Assembly (NCBI RefSeq): GCF_025175675.1
Contig: NZ_JANIOA010000019.1
Location: 24,273 to 88,272 of the forward strand
From: Sedimenticola hydrogenitrophicus
GTDB lineage: Bacteria; Pseudomonadota; Gammaproteobacteria; Chromatiales; Chromatiaceae
Length of the DNA stretch: 64,000 nucleotides
Direction of reading: 5' to 3'
Shown: positions 15,273 through 23,855 of the stretch, piece by piece
Layout: each line of letters starts with the position of its first letter
How positions within the stretch are numbered: position 1 is the stretch's first letter
Notes under the pieces: generated by a model
The model's input: only the letters and a program-made list of their open reading frames with translations
What the model was told of the DNA's origin: nothing
Databases searched by the model: none
Program-made: the position numbers and the translations under genes

Positions 15273-16196
15273 TCAGGCGGGGACCTCCGAATCCGCAATC
15301 AGCCGCTCCATGATCGGCAGCGCCTCCTCCAGTTGCGAATACTCCAGCGAGAAGACCGGACAGCTGTTGATCAGTGATGTTGCCGACTCAAATCCGACCT
15401 TACCCAGGATATGGGTGTTGAACGCGTTCTCCTGTATCTCCAGTAGCGCGCTGTTTTTGGCTTTCTCGGTCAGACGGGTACGGCTGCCCGCTCTAAATTT
15501 CGGGAAGACGATCGCATGCGGCCGGCTGGTTACGCCGGCCAGCCGGATGCTCGTTGCCGATGGTTTCAGATGAGCCACCGTTCCCTTCGCCGTGTCTTTC
15601 GCCGCCAGCCCGATTTCCGCCATAGCCGAGAAATCTCGAATAATCCCTATCGATTCATTTTTCAGGCTGACGGGCCTCGGCACCGGGGTGATCGCCCGTG
15701 TCGCCGGATCCAGCAATACCATCTCATCCGACAACAGGCGCCAGCCACGCAGCGCCATGGCCGCGCACAGCGTGCTCTTTCCGGAGCCGGGCACGCCCGG
15801 CATGATGATCCCGCGGCCCGCTTTCTCGAGCACCGCGGCATGGATAATCAGATAGCGATGCGCGGTGGTGGCGATGCACCAGTTGAGACCCCACTCGAAC
15901 ATGGCGAAGGCATGGATATAGGGCAGCGGCTTGAACGGGGCGTATTCGTCCAGGAGGAAATGTACCTGGGGTTTTACCCAGCGCCGCAGACCGCCGGCAT
16001 TTTTCAGCGTGATATGAAAATCAAAGAACCGCGCGGATTCCGTGGTCTCGTACTCGGAGTAAAAAAAGGCGACGTGTCGCAGGAGATCGGGAATGGTGGA
16101 GCGCAGATTGATCCAGAAAGGCCCGATCTGTATCGGCAACCCCTTTCCGGTCAATTGGCCGGCCATGTCACGCTGGCTGAGATCGGCTACTTTCAC
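15273..16196 (-). CDS. HprK-related kinase A
   Basis: A 307-residue P-loop kinase related to HPr kinase/phosphorylase but without the N-terminal HprK domain. IIHAAVLE carries the conserved HprK-type histidine (His119). The Walker A motif GVPGSGKST is at 134-142, and LLSDEMVLLD supplies the acidic Walker B-like residues. It probably phosphorylates Ser/Thr on a peptide or protein; the target is not known. Its ATG overlaps the PqqD-like stop (ATGA), and the nucleotidyltransferase follows after 2 nt. The trio matches the 'HPr-rel-A' gene set described only bioinformatically. Confidence 0.87.
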   Translation of the reverse strand: MKVADLSQRDMAGQLTGKGLPIQIGPFWINLRSTIPDLLRHVAFFYSEYETTESARFFDFHITLKNAGGLRRWVKPQVHFLLDEYAPFKPLPYIHAFAMFEWGLNWCIATTAHRYLIIHAAVLEKAGRGIIMPGVPGSGKSTLCAAMALRGWRLLSDEMVLLDPATRAITPVPRPVSLKNESIGIIRDFSAMAEIGLAAKDTAKGTVAHLKPSATSIRLAGVTSRPHAIVFPKFRAGSRTRLTEKAKNSALLEIQENAFNTHILGKVGFESATSLINSCPVFSLEYSQLEEALPIMERLIADSEVPA

Positions 16197-16522
16197 AGCG
16201 AGTCTGAGATAACCAGGCCCAGGGAGCGGAAGGTAAGCAGCGAGAGGTGCACGGCATCCGCCAACTCGCTGTTGGCGTCAATCTCAAAGAAATCGGCGGC
16301 GGATCGCGTCAGCTCTGAGGGTGTCTGCCGTTCCAGCTGCAGCCGTTTGAGCAGAAACTCACCCAGCGGATTCAGCATCAGGGTATCGCCGGACCCCTGA
16401 TGAAAAAGCACCGCCTCCTCCTCATCCGGCCAGATGCTCCAGCAAAACTGATCCGGGGCATTGGCAAACCATCTCCTCTCCATTTTTTCGGCTCTATCCA
16501 TCCCACTCATAGCGCTGATCAC
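16193..16522 (-). CDS. PqqD-like peptide-binding protein, HPr-rel-A system
   Basis: A small protein (up to 109 residues) of the PqqD/RRE fold: FHQGSGDTLMLNPLGEFLLKRL is the typical strand-helix core, followed by a helical half ending LTFRSLGLVIS. Such proteins bind leader peptides and present them to modifying enzymes. The start is uncertain: GTG 16522 has CAGGTAACA upstream, while ATGs at 16510, 16501 and 16483 are also in frame. It is the first gene of the operon and is translationally coupled to the kinase. Confidence 0.8.
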   Translation of the reverse strand: MISAMSGMDRAEKMERRWFANAPDQFCWSIWPDEEEAVLFHQGSGDTLMLNPLGEFLLKRLQLERQTPSELTRSAADFFEIDANSELADAVHLSLLTFRSLGLVISDSL

Positions 16523-16678
16523 TGTTACCTGTTACTTGTAATATCAAGTAGTTATATACAAACAGGGGTAGCTGTTAGCATACCCGGTTTTTATCGTTCT
16601 GTCCCGTCGAACGGCGATCCCGGGAGGCATGCTGTGCGGCATGTGCCGGGAGTCTGCAGGGCTTGACCGACAAACTCC

Positions 16679-16703
16679 TAGGCAGCCTTACGCAAGCTGC
16701 CTA
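16679..16703. other. Intergenic hairpin
   Basis: A perfect 8-bp stem TAGGCAGC/GCTGCCTA with a 9-nt loop, between the divergent PqqD-like and small membrane-protein genes. No U-run follows on either strand. Confidence 0.4.
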
Positions 16704-16755
16704 TGATTACGCTTAGGGCTCGCGTCTGTCTTCCGGGGCCATGCAGGGGAGCGAG

Positions 16756-16965
16756 ATGAATATACTATTGGCAAACATTGGAACGATCGCGGGAATAATC
16801 GGTATCTTGGTCTGCCTGACAGCGGGGCTGGCCAGACTCGGGGGGTTCTATTACCTGGCCGGTTTCGAATCGGTGACCCTGCTCAATACTGGAGTCGCCC
16901 TCATGGTGCTGGCAATACTGATGAAGGTTGAGCTGATCTACCGGAAATCAAATTCGGCACCGTAA
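16756..16965 (+). CDS. Small two-helix membrane protein
   Basis: A 69-residue hypothetical protein with two hydrophobic helices (about 5-28 and 36-56) and a basic C-terminus. I chose the ATG at 16756 because AGGGGAGCGAG precedes it; an upstream ATG at 16741 lies within that ribosome-binding site. No family is recognised. It stands alone between the HprK-like operon and galE. Confidence 0.55.
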   Translation: MNILLANIGTIAGIIGILVCLTAGLARLGGFYYLAGFESVTLLNTGVALMVLAILMKVELIYRKSNSAP

Positions 16966-16977
16966 GCGGAAATCGGA

Positions 16978-17988
16978 TCACTGGAAGCCATCCGGATTGG
17001 CGCGCTGCCATCGCCAGCTGTCCCGGCACATCTGCTCCAATTCACGTTCCGCTCGCCAGCCAAGTTCGACCGATGCTCGCGCCGGGTCCGCATAGCAGGC
17101 GGCTATATCGCCAGGCCGGCGACTGTCGATCCGGTAGGGGACCATCCTGCCGCTTGCCTGCTCAAAGGCACGCACCATCTCCAGCACCGAGTAGCCGCGA
17201 CCGGTTCCGAGATTATGGGTGATCACCCCGGGGTGCCCGGACAGTTTGTCCAGCGCCGCGAGATGCCCCCGGGCAAGATCGACCACATGAATATAGTCCC
17301 GCACCCCGGTACCATCGGCAGTCGGATAATCACCGCCAAAAATCGACAACCGTTCCAGCCGGCCCGCGGCCACCTGTGAGATATAAGGCATCAGGTTATT
17401 CGGGATACCGCCCGGGTCTTCCCCGATCAACCCGCTCTCATGGGCACCCACCGGGTTGAAATAACGCAGGATGGAGATATCCCAGGCATCATCGGCGGCA
17501 TGGAGATCCCGCAGCATCTCCTCGATCATCAACTTCGACCGACCGTAGGGATTGGATGCCGACAGGGCGAAATCCTCTCCGATGGGCAGGGAGACCGGAT
17601 CACCATAGACCGTCGCGGAAGAGCTGAATACCAGGCGCTTTACGCCCGCCGCCGCCATCGATTCCAGCAGCGTCAGGCTACCGGTGATATTGTTCTGGTA
17701 ATAGGCCAACGGCAATCTGACGGACTCTCCGACCGCCTTCAGTCCGGCGAAATGGATCACGGCATCGATACCGTCCCGGGAGAAGATCCGGGTCACTGTA
17801 TCCCGGTCCCTGATATCCCCCTCGACAAAAGAGACGCGCCGGCCGGTGATGTCGGCAATCCGGTCCAGGGAGATCCGGCTGCTGTTGCAGAGGTTATCGA
17901 TGACCACCACCTGATGACCGGCCTCCAGGAGCTCCACACAGGTGTGAGATCCGATGTAGCCGGCGCCGCCGGTAACCAGTACTTTCAT
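16978..17988 (-). CDS. galE: UDP-glucose 4-epimerase
   Basis: It interconverts UDP-glucose and UDP-galactose for surface polysaccharides. The NAD-binding motif GGAGYIGS lies at the N-terminus. The SDR catalytic pair is in NPYGRSK (YxxxK) with the SSSATVYGD serine segment, and the C-terminal [11 protein letters not shown] is conserved. I chose the ATG at 17988, preceded by AGGAT, because the upstream in-frame ATG lacks a ribosome-binding site and would add nine unusual residues. Length (336) is normal. It is a single gene on the minus strand. Confidence 0.93.
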   Translation of the reverse strand: MKVLVTGGAGYIGSHTCVELLEAGHQVVVIDNLCNSSRISLDRIADITGRRVSFVEGDIRDRDTVTRIFSRDGIDAVIHFAGLKAVGESVRLPLAYYQNNITGSLTLLESMAAAGVKRLVFSSSATVYGDPVSLPIGEDFALSASNPYGRSKLMIEEMLRDLHAADDAWDISILRYFNPVGAHESGLIGEDPGGIPNNLMPYISQVAAGRLERLSIFGGDYPTADGTGVRDYIHVVDLARGHLAALDKLSGHPGVITHNLGTGRGYSVLEMVRAFEQASGRMVPYRIDSRRPGDIAACYADPARASVELGWRAERELEQMCRDSWRWQRANPDGFQ

Positions 17989-18071
17989 TGGATTATCCTG
18001 ACTTCCATTGAGCACTTATTGAGATGGGCTATTCTGCAACAGGGTGGTGTGGTTTGACACCTGGGATCACC

Positions 18072-18225
18072 GTAGCCTGGATGCAGCCGCCACTCTCAAA
18101 CGGAAACAACCACATGAACAGCGCGGCGCAATCCGGGAACCAGGCCGCCCCGCCACAATCCCGGATTCCGCCCGCGAAGAGCGCAGATGTCTCAAATCCC
18201 ATGCGGCGGGCTACATCCAGGCTAC
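18072..18225. repeat. GTAGCCTGGATG palindromic element, copy 1
   Basis: Terminal inverted repeats GTAGCCTGGATG (18072-18083) and CATCCAGGCTAC (18214-18225) enclose internal complementary CAATCCGGGA/TCCCGGATT segments. A second copy lies at 59572-59725. Imperfect direct repeats beginning CTATTCTGCAACAG flank it at 18029 and 18243. It fills the galE-hydrolase gap. Confidence 0.8.
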
Positions 18226-18431
18226 CAATCTGTGTGACTCGTCTATTCTGCAACAGCGAAGTGTGATTTAACAGCCTCGCGGCAGCACGAAGCGGAGCGG
18301 GTGAATGATATGGGGCGTGGCGATCCGACGGGTACGCCGCACGACTTGACATGGCCGTGGATTTTTCTCGGTTGCAATAGCGCGTCCGCGGGGTATCATC
18401 CGTTGTTTTTCCTGGTACGGGATCAAGATCG

Positions 18432-19181
18432 GTGACTACCGCTACGCTCCGGCTCCTCCATCTGCCCGACGGCAAACGGATCGCCTACCACAAAACGGAG
18501 GGCACCGGGCCCGGCGTGCTCTTCCTTGGCGGGTTCAAATCGGACATGACCGGCACCAAGGCGGTCACCCTGGAGCAGTGGTGCCGGGAACAGGGGCGCG
18601 CCTTTATCCGTTTCGACTATTCCGGACATGGCCAATCCAGCGGCGAATTCGAAACCGGGACCATCGGCGAGTGGCTGGCTGACGCCCTGGCGGTCATCGA
18701 CCGGCTGACCGAAGGGCCGCAGCTCATCGTCGGCTCCAGCCTGGGCGGCTGGCTCGCGCTGCTGGCCACCCTCGTCCGGCCGCAACGGGTACACGCCCTG
18801 ATTACCCTCGCCTGCGCCACCGATTTCACCCGGCGACTGCTGTTGCCGATGTTCACGGATGAGCAGAAACAGCAGTTGAGCCGCGAGGGGCGCGTGTTGA
18901 TCCCCTGCGACTATGATAATCAACAGCCCTATCCGATCACCCGGGAACTGATCGAAGAGGGAGAGAACCACTGCCTGCTGGACAGGCCCATCCCCATTCA
19001 CTGTCCGGTGCGGATGTTTCACGGCATGCGGGACCCGGATGTACCCTGGGAGTTCAGCCGCCAGACCTGCGAGCGGCTGGAGAGCGGGGACGCCACCCTC
19101 ACCCTGATCAAACAGGGGGATCACCGGCTGTCCGAGGCGGCCGATCTGCGCCTGATCCTCAACACCCTGGAACAGCTTTGA
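18432..19181 (+). CDS. Alpha/beta hydrolase (ABHD10-like serine esterase)
   Basis: A 249-residue cytoplasmic hydrolase. The oxyanion segment LGGFKSDMTG, the FDYSGHGQSSG strand, the nucleophile elbow GSSLGG and the late GDHRL histidine form a complete alpha/beta-hydrolase set; GMRDPDVPW carries the acid. The layout resembles ABHD10-type thioesterases/esterases; the substrate is unknown. The start is GTG at 18432 without a strong ribosome-binding site. It is followed after 47 nt by an EamA transporter gene in the same direction. Confidence 0.82.
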   Translation: MTTATLRLLHLPDGKRIAYHKTEGTGPGVLFLGGFKSDMTGTKAVTLEQWCREQGRAFIRFDYSGHGQSSGEFETGTIGEWLADALAVIDRLTEGPQLIVGSSLGGWLALLATLVRPQRVHALITLACATDFTRRLLLPMFTDEQKQQLSREGRVLIPCDYDNQQPYPITRELIEEGENHCLLDRPIPIHCPVRMFHGMRDPDVPWEFSRQTCERLESGDATLTLIKQGDHRLSEAADLRLILNTLEQL

Positions 19182-19228
19182 TGGCTGCCGGCGTCACAAT
19201 CCGGTCCGACGGTCGGGTTCGGTAGCGG

Positions 19229-20152
19229 ATGACCCGGCAAGCCAAAGCCTACCTCTTTGGGGGCAGCGCCGTGCTGCTCTGGTCCACGGTGGCCACCGCC
19301 TTCAAACTGTCGCTGCGCCACCTGGAACCGATACAGCTGCTGTTTTACGCCAGCATCGCCTCGTTGCTGGTACTGCTCATGGTATTGCTATGGCAGGGCC
19401 ATTTGCGGCTGCTGCTGCAGACCTCGCGCCGCGACCTGCTACTGTGCGCCACGCTGGGCCTGCTCAATCCCTGCCTCTACTACTGGGTGCTGTTCAAGGC
19501 CTATGACCTGCTGCCGGCCCAGGAGGCGCAGCCGCTCAACTACACCTGGGCCATCACCCTCTCCATCCTGGCGGTCCCCCTGCTCAAGCAGCATCTGCGC
19601 CGGCTCGACCTGCTGGCCATCGGCATCAGTTATTTCGGCATCCTGGTGATTGCCACCCACGGCACCCCCCTGGAACTCCGCTTCAGCAACGGTTACGGGG
19701 TCCTGCTGGCCCTTGGCAGCACCCTGATCTGGTCGCTGTTCTGGATCTTCAACACCCGCGGCCGCATGGAACCGGTGGTCGGGCTGTTCCTCAATTTTCT
19801 GTTCGCCATTCCGGTGATTGCCCTGATTACCTGGCTTACCGCCGGGTTCGAATTTGATTCTATCAACGGACTGTACGGCGCCGCCTATGTGGGTCTGTTC
19901 GAGATGGGTATCACCTTCGTACTCTGGCTCAAGGCGTTGCGCCTGACCGAGAGCACCGCCAAGGTGGCCAATCTGATCTTTCTCTCGCCGATCCTCTCCC
20001 TGTTCCTGATCCATTTCATCGTCGGCGAGGAGATCCACTGGTCCAGCGGCGCCGGGCTGTTGCTGATAATTGCCGGTAATGTGCTGCAACAGTTGGGAAA
20101 ACCGCCCGTCCCACCCCGGGATGGGAAGCAGCCGATACGGGAAAGCGCCTGA
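19229..20152 (+). CDS. DMT-superfamily (EamA) transporter
   Basis: A 307-residue inner-membrane protein with ten predicted helices in two EamA repeats. An early Trp/Ser-Thr motif (LLWSTVATAFKLSLR) and LGSTLIWSLFWIFNTR open the two halves. The substrate is unknown; amino acids or small metabolites are usual for the family. It is probably cotranscribed with the upstream hydrolase. Confidence 0.85.
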   Translation: MTRQAKAYLFGGSAVLLWSTVATAFKLSLRHLEPIQLLFYASIASLLVLLMVLLWQGHLRLLLQTSRRDLLLCATLGLLNPCLYYWVLFKAYDLLPAQEAQPLNYTWAITLSILAVPLLKQHLRRLDLLAIGISYFGILVIATHGTPLELRFSNGYGVLLALGSTLIWSLFWIFNTRGRMEPVVGLFLNFLFAIPVIALITWLTAGFEFDSINGLYGAAYVGLFEMGITFVLWLKALRLTESTAKVANLIFLSPILSLFLIHFIVGEEIHWSSGAGLLLIIAGNVLQQLGKPPVPPRDGKQPIRESA

Positions 20153-20242
20153 AAATGGTTGCCTTCGCCGGCCGGCCCAAACTATTCTCGCGGGGATGCA
20201 ACACACGCCCCCGCAATAACCCGGCACATAGAACCCTTCCTA

Positions 20243-20812
20243 ATGAGTGATAAATACTACATAACCGCCCAGCAGCTCCTGACCGATTCCTTCCGCCTGG
20301 GACTGGAGATACTGCAGAGCGGCTTCCGGCCCGACTTTATCGTCGGCGTCTGGCGCGGCGGTACGCCGGTCGGCATCGCGGTACAGGAGATCCTGGACTA
20401 CTTTGGCGTACCCTCGGATCATATCGCCATCCGCACCTCCTCCTACACCGGCATCGGCGAGCGCAACAAGGAGGTGCGGGTACACGGCCTCGGTTATCTG
20501 ATACGCAACATGGACTGGGACAGCTCCCTGCTGATCGTCGACGATGTGTTCGATTCCGGCCTGAGCCTGCAGGCGATCCTGGACTCCCTGCGGGAGAAGA
20601 GCCGGCGCAACATGCCGGAACAGATCCGCATCGCCACCCCCTGGTACAAACCCGGCAACAACCGGACCGCGCTGACGCCCGATTACTATGTCCATGAGAC
20701 GGATCAGTGGCTGGTCTTTCCCCATGAGATGAAGGGCCTGGACCAGCAGGAGATACTGGCCAACAAACCGGAGATGGAAGCGCTATTTCGCAGCAAGGGG
20801 CTGATCGAGTAG
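20243..20812 (+). CDS. Phosphoribosyltransferase
   Basis: A 189-residue type I PRTase. The PRPP loop is LLIVDDVFDSGLSL and the N-terminal part has the VGVWRGGTPVG phosphate-binding loop. It resembles xanthine/guanine-type enzymes of archaeal and gamma-proteobacterial origin, so purine salvage is likely but the base is not assignable. I chose the ATG at 20243 because homologues start near MSDKYYITAQQL; the open frame upstream is low-complexity. Confidence 0.82.
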   Translation: MSDKYYITAQQLLTDSFRLGLEILQSGFRPDFIVGVWRGGTPVGIAVQEILDYFGVPSDHIAIRTSSYTGIGERNKEVRVHGLGYLIRNMDWDSSLLIVDDVFDSGLSLQAILDSLREKSRRNMPEQIRIATPWYKPGNNRTALTPDYYVHETDQWLVFPHEMKGLDQQEILANKPEMEALFRSKGLIE

Positions 20813-20864
20813 ATTTGCAGGGGGTGCCCTGCGCCCACCAGGATTCGGCCCGGGGCCTGCCCCA

Positions 20865-21752
20865 TCAGTCGGGCAGGCCGGGCTTAACCAGCGAAGGCTG
20901 GGGCGCCGGGGCATGCCGCATCAGAATGGCGTAGAGTTCACGGACCTCGTCGCCCATTTCAGAGACCGCCCGCTCACACTCCACGGGAGTGAGCCCGGTG
21001 ATCTGCCAGCTGCCGGGAAGCACCCGCTCCAGCTCCACTCCCGGCTCGCTGTCCCACACCAGGGAATCGGCAAGGATGTTGGCAATATAGACAAGCGTGC
21101 ACTCGATGAGATCGGTGGTCGCCTGTTCCGGCAGATGGTGCCAACGGATCGCCGAGCAGATGGGCGCCGGCAGTCGCCAGTCGCAGGCCAGTTCGTAACC
21201 CACATCGCCATGGGTAAATCCGAACACCTCCCGCTCCGCGGCGACAATCAGATCATCACGCCCCTTGCTGATGAGCAGAATATCCCGCGACGCTACCGGC
21301 AGTTGCTGAAAAAGAACCAGACGACCAATATCATGCAGCACCCCCATGACAAACAGTCTGTCCGGGTGCAGCACCCGACAGGACCTGGCCAGGCGCCTGG
21401 CCAACACGCCACATGTCAATGAACTGTGCCAGAACCGCTCCATGTCGATAAGATTGGCCGGTACGCCGGTGAACAGCTCGCAGGCGGCCGTCATCAGGGC
21501 CAGATCCCGCAGATCCCTGGTGCCGATGACGGTAATGGCCCGGGCGATGGTGTCGATCCGTCCGGGAAAACCGTAGAAGGCGCTATTGACAATCTTCAGC
21601 AGCCGCGCGGTCAGGCTGGCGTCCTGACTGATCACCTGCGCCATTTCCTCTGCGGAACTGGTCGGATCATCGACCAACTGATTGATGCGAACACAGATCT
21701 CCGGGAGGGATACGAGATCACCGGCGTTGCGGATCAGTTGCCGTGGTGTCAT
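20865..21752 (-). CDS. HDOD-domain signalling protein
   Basis: A 295-residue cytoplasmic protein whose HDOD domain runs from about residue 5 to 200 (LVSLPEICVRINQLVDDP, VISQDASLTARLLKIVNSAFYG, GVLHDIGRLVLF). HDOD proteins act in c-di-GMP and stress signalling without clear enzyme activity. I chose the ATG at 21752: further upstream the frame runs into a repeat element, so the longer translation is artificial. A 165-bp-family repeat lies immediately upstream. Confidence 0.85.
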   Translation of the reverse strand: MTPRQLIRNAGDLVSLPEICVRINQLVDDPTSSAEEMAQVISQDASLTARLLKIVNSAFYGFPGRIDTIARAITVIGTRDLRDLALMTAACELFTGVPANLIDMERFWHSSLTCGVLARRLARSCRVLHPDRLFVMGVLHDIGRLVLFQQLPVASRDILLISKGRDDLIVAAEREVFGFTHGDVGYELACDWRLPAPICSAIRWHHLPEQATTDLIECTLVYIANILADSLVWDSEPGVELERVLPGSWQITGLTPVECERAVSEMGDEVRELYAILMRHAPAPQPSLVKPGLPD

Positions 21753-21770
21753 GGAGTGCAGTATGGTTAT

Positions 21771-21987
21771 TAAGGGCTCGCGCAAAAATAAGTTCCGGTA
21801 TTCGGTCGCCACTGCCCCCCGCCGCCGGCGTTACGCTTTTTGGCAAGGGAACAGGTTTGTCCATGGATGGACTTATGCCGCGAAGGCCATGGATGGCCGG
21901 GAGCGGCCATTGCCTGCAAAGTGTGCCTTGCCGGCGTGGCCCAGTGACGCCCTCGGTACTACGGAATTATTCTTGCGCGGGCCCTAA
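21771..21987. repeat. 165-bp MITE-like family, copy 1 (with ~50-bp extra segment)
   Basis: The terminal inverted repeats are TAAGGGCTCGCGCAAAAATA on the left and, as complement, TTAGGGCCCGCGCAAGAATA on the right. The body contains the family's TTACGCTTTTTGGCAAGGGA and GGCAATGGC-like complementary segments. This copy carries an extra internal stretch (about 21851-21900, with CCATGGATGG palindromes). It separates the divergent HDOD and DUF3334 genes and must hold or border their promoters. Confidence 0.9.
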
Positions 21988-22059
21988 GTTGTATGAACAA
22001 TGGTCGATAACTTAATTTCAACTATATAACAAAAACATAAAAACACGAGGCTTTACTCG

Positions 22060-22743
22060 ATGGCGAAGACAAAAATTGTCACCACGGATGATATCCTGAT
22101 CATGCTCTGCAAGTCGGTCACTTCGGTACTCACCACCGCCACGCAAAACGAGATCAACTACTCGGCCATGGTACAGAAGATCAACCGCACCTGCCTGAAA
22201 CCGGACATCGGCTGTTTTGTCCTGTTCGATGGCGGCTTCTCCGGACTGGTGGTGATCAATTTTACTGCCGCCGCCGCCCTTGAGCTCTATCAGGCTTACC
22301 TCTCGAACATGGGCATACCCCGCGAGGAGTTGGCGGTCAGCCACACTTCGGATGAGGTCGGCAACGTGCTGGGCGAACTCATGAACCAGATGATCGGCGA
22401 TTTCATCAGCAATGTGGGCAAACAGTTGCTGACGCCGATCAATCAGAATCAGCCCAAGATGCTGACCATCAACAAGGAAGTGCTGCTCTCCATCAACACC
22501 AATCTGGACCGGCCTCAGGCGCGCCGGGTCACCTTTACCACCCAGCGCAACAATATTTTTTATCTTGAGCTTGCCATGGATAAAACCGAGTTTATCCAGC
22601 TGCATGAATTCGAGCAGCTGGGCGATGTAGATCCCGACGACATCCTGGAAGGCGAGGCGAATAAAAGGGCCGCCGCCGCCCGGGCCGGTTCCGGTGATGA
22701 TCGAAACGACTCGGACAGCCTGCTGGATGAACTGGGGATATAG
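22060..22743 (+). CDS. DUF3334 family protein
   Basis: A 227-residue protein matching the DUF3334 family by its overall text. The segment TSDEVGNVLGELMNQMIGDF resembles the helix of CheX/CheC-type phosphatases, and the protein ends in an Asp-rich DSLLDELGI tail. Function is not established; a chemotaxis-phosphatase-like fold is an inference. The ribosome-binding site is CGAGG. It is the only gene in its transcription unit. Confidence 0.75.
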   Translation: MAKTKIVTTDDILIMLCKSVTSVLTTATQNEINYSAMVQKINRTCLKPDIGCFVLFDGGFSGLVVINFTAAAALELYQAYLSNMGIPREELAVSHTSDEVGNVLGELMNQMIGDFISNVGKQLLTPINQNQPKMLTINKEVLLSINTNLDRPQARRVTFTTQRNNIFYLELAMDKTEFIQLHEFEQLGDVDPDDILEGEANKRAAAARAGSGDDRNDSDSLLDELGI

Positions 22744-22817
22744 TATCCTGTCAAGATCAGTTTGACCGGTTCCTGGCCCTGCCCTTCACCCATAAGCGGG
22801 TCGGGCCGCATCCAGGC

Positions 22818-22940
22818 ATCGTGCACCTGCTTCCGCATCCGAAGATGGGTACGGCACGCCCGACCGCTGCGAATAGCCGTCAACAAGGGTGCTGCGCCTC
22901 CACCCATCCTCGCGTGTTCAATGGCTTTTGTGAGGGTAAC
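22818..22940. repeat. GTAGGATGGGTGGAG repeat family, copy B (left end lost)
   Basis: About 120 bp nearly identical to 26646-26775, including TCCGCATCCGAAGATGGGT, CCGTCAACAAGGGTG and CTCCACCCATCCT. The left inverted terminus present in the other copy is missing. Confidence 0.8.
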
Positions 22941-22973
22941 AGGTAGTCCTGGCCCCGGACAACGCGGCCGCTT

Positions 22974-23645
22974 TCAGAGGGTGGCCGCCAGTTCATTGGC
23001 ACTCGCCAGCACGAACTCCAGGTAGGCAAGGCGCTTGACTGAAACATCGATTTTGTCCCGCAGATCCTCGCCGGGATCATCGATTATATAGAGCAGGTCC
23101 TCGTGAAAAAACACCTCGAAGCTGTCCAGATAGCGGACCTCCTTGTTTTTGTCCAGCACCAGGTTATCCAGACCGTATAGATCTATCACCTTCTGCTGTT
23201 CACGACGGATCTCCTTGGCTGTCTGAATGAACAGCCCAAGTTGCAGCCTCGCCTTGTGCAGCTTCGCCATCAATGGGATAGCGTCGTCGGCGATGGCCGG
23301 ATTGGCCAGATTGAACCAGGGGGTGAAAGCTTGCGCCAGCACCAGCATATTCTCCTCGCCATCGATGCGGGTGCGCACAAAAATGGCCTCGGGGATAATA
23401 TCGTGCAGCTTTTTTTTCAGCATCCCATAGTCACGCCGATAGATCATCACTTCGAGGGAATGGCAGGTCAGGGTGTGGCGTTTTATCACCATATCGAAGG
23501 TGCGATTCTTCTCCCGCTCAAAGTGATAACCGGCCGTTTGCCAGACGTCACAGTGTGCCCCCTGGGTCGAAATCAAGGTGACCCGCAGGTTCTCGGTATC
23601 AAGACAACCAATCTCCGCCGGAATACGTGCATCTTCTTTCGCCAT
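22974..23645 (-). CDS. Hypothetical protein, possibly kinase-fold
   Basis: A 223-residue protein I do not recognise. No signal peptide or membrane segment is present. The stretch DLYGLDNLVLDKNKEVRYLDSF looks like the Asn...Asp end of a kinase catalytic loop plus the DxG-like strand (compare 'NIL...LIDF' in aminoglycoside-kinase folds), but no nucleotide-binding loop is evident. The ATG at 23645 has GGGCGG upstream. It lies between DUF3334 and the MocR regulator, in opposite orientation to DUF3334. Confidence 0.55.
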   Translation of the reverse strand: MAKEDARIPAEIGCLDTENLRVTLISTQGAHCDVWQTAGYHFEREKNRTFDMVIKRHTLTCHSLEVMIYRRDYGMLKKKLHDIIPEAIFVRTRIDGEENMLVLAQAFTPWFNLANPAIADDAIPLMAKLHKARLQLGLFIQTAKEIRREQQKVIDLYGLDNLVLDKNKEVRYLDSFEVFFHEDLLYIIDDPGEDLRDKIDVSVKRLAYLEFVLASANELAATL

Positions 23646-23725
23646 CGACTACCGCCCTTAATCAGGAATACCACTTAATTCAACGTTGTCAGATCGATTC
23701 GGGTCGGCTTCCTCAGTGCTTTCGG

Positions 23726-23813
23726 GTGGGGGGATTCCAAGACTGTCGGTGGCAGGGATGCCACCGCCGAGCCCCCAGGGATGGGTTTACGGCGTGTCTT
23801 GGGATCCTTCCAC
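23726..23813. repeat. Double-hairpin core element, copy 1
   Basis: Arms GTGGGGGGATTCCAAGAC / GTCTTGGGATCCTTCCAC enclose the core: hairpin GGTGGCAGGGATGCCACC, linker GCCGAGCC, CCCAGGGATGGG, then TTTACGGCGT. The same core plan recurs at 29739-29794 and 48690-48740 with different arms. Confidence 0.75.
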
Positions 23814-23855
23814 ACGGAAGCTCTCCGCACAGCGCTGGACTCTGACAAAATAGCA

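Noticed and set aside
14137..16522. Complete lasso-peptide cluster
   Set aside because: No asparagine-synthetase-like cyclase, transglutaminase-like protease or short precursor peptide is nearby; only tailoring-type partners are present.
21753..21812. 20-residue N-terminal extension of the HDOD protein
   Set aside because: The first residues are translated repeat sequence; the ATG at 21752 starts the HDOD-family sequence.
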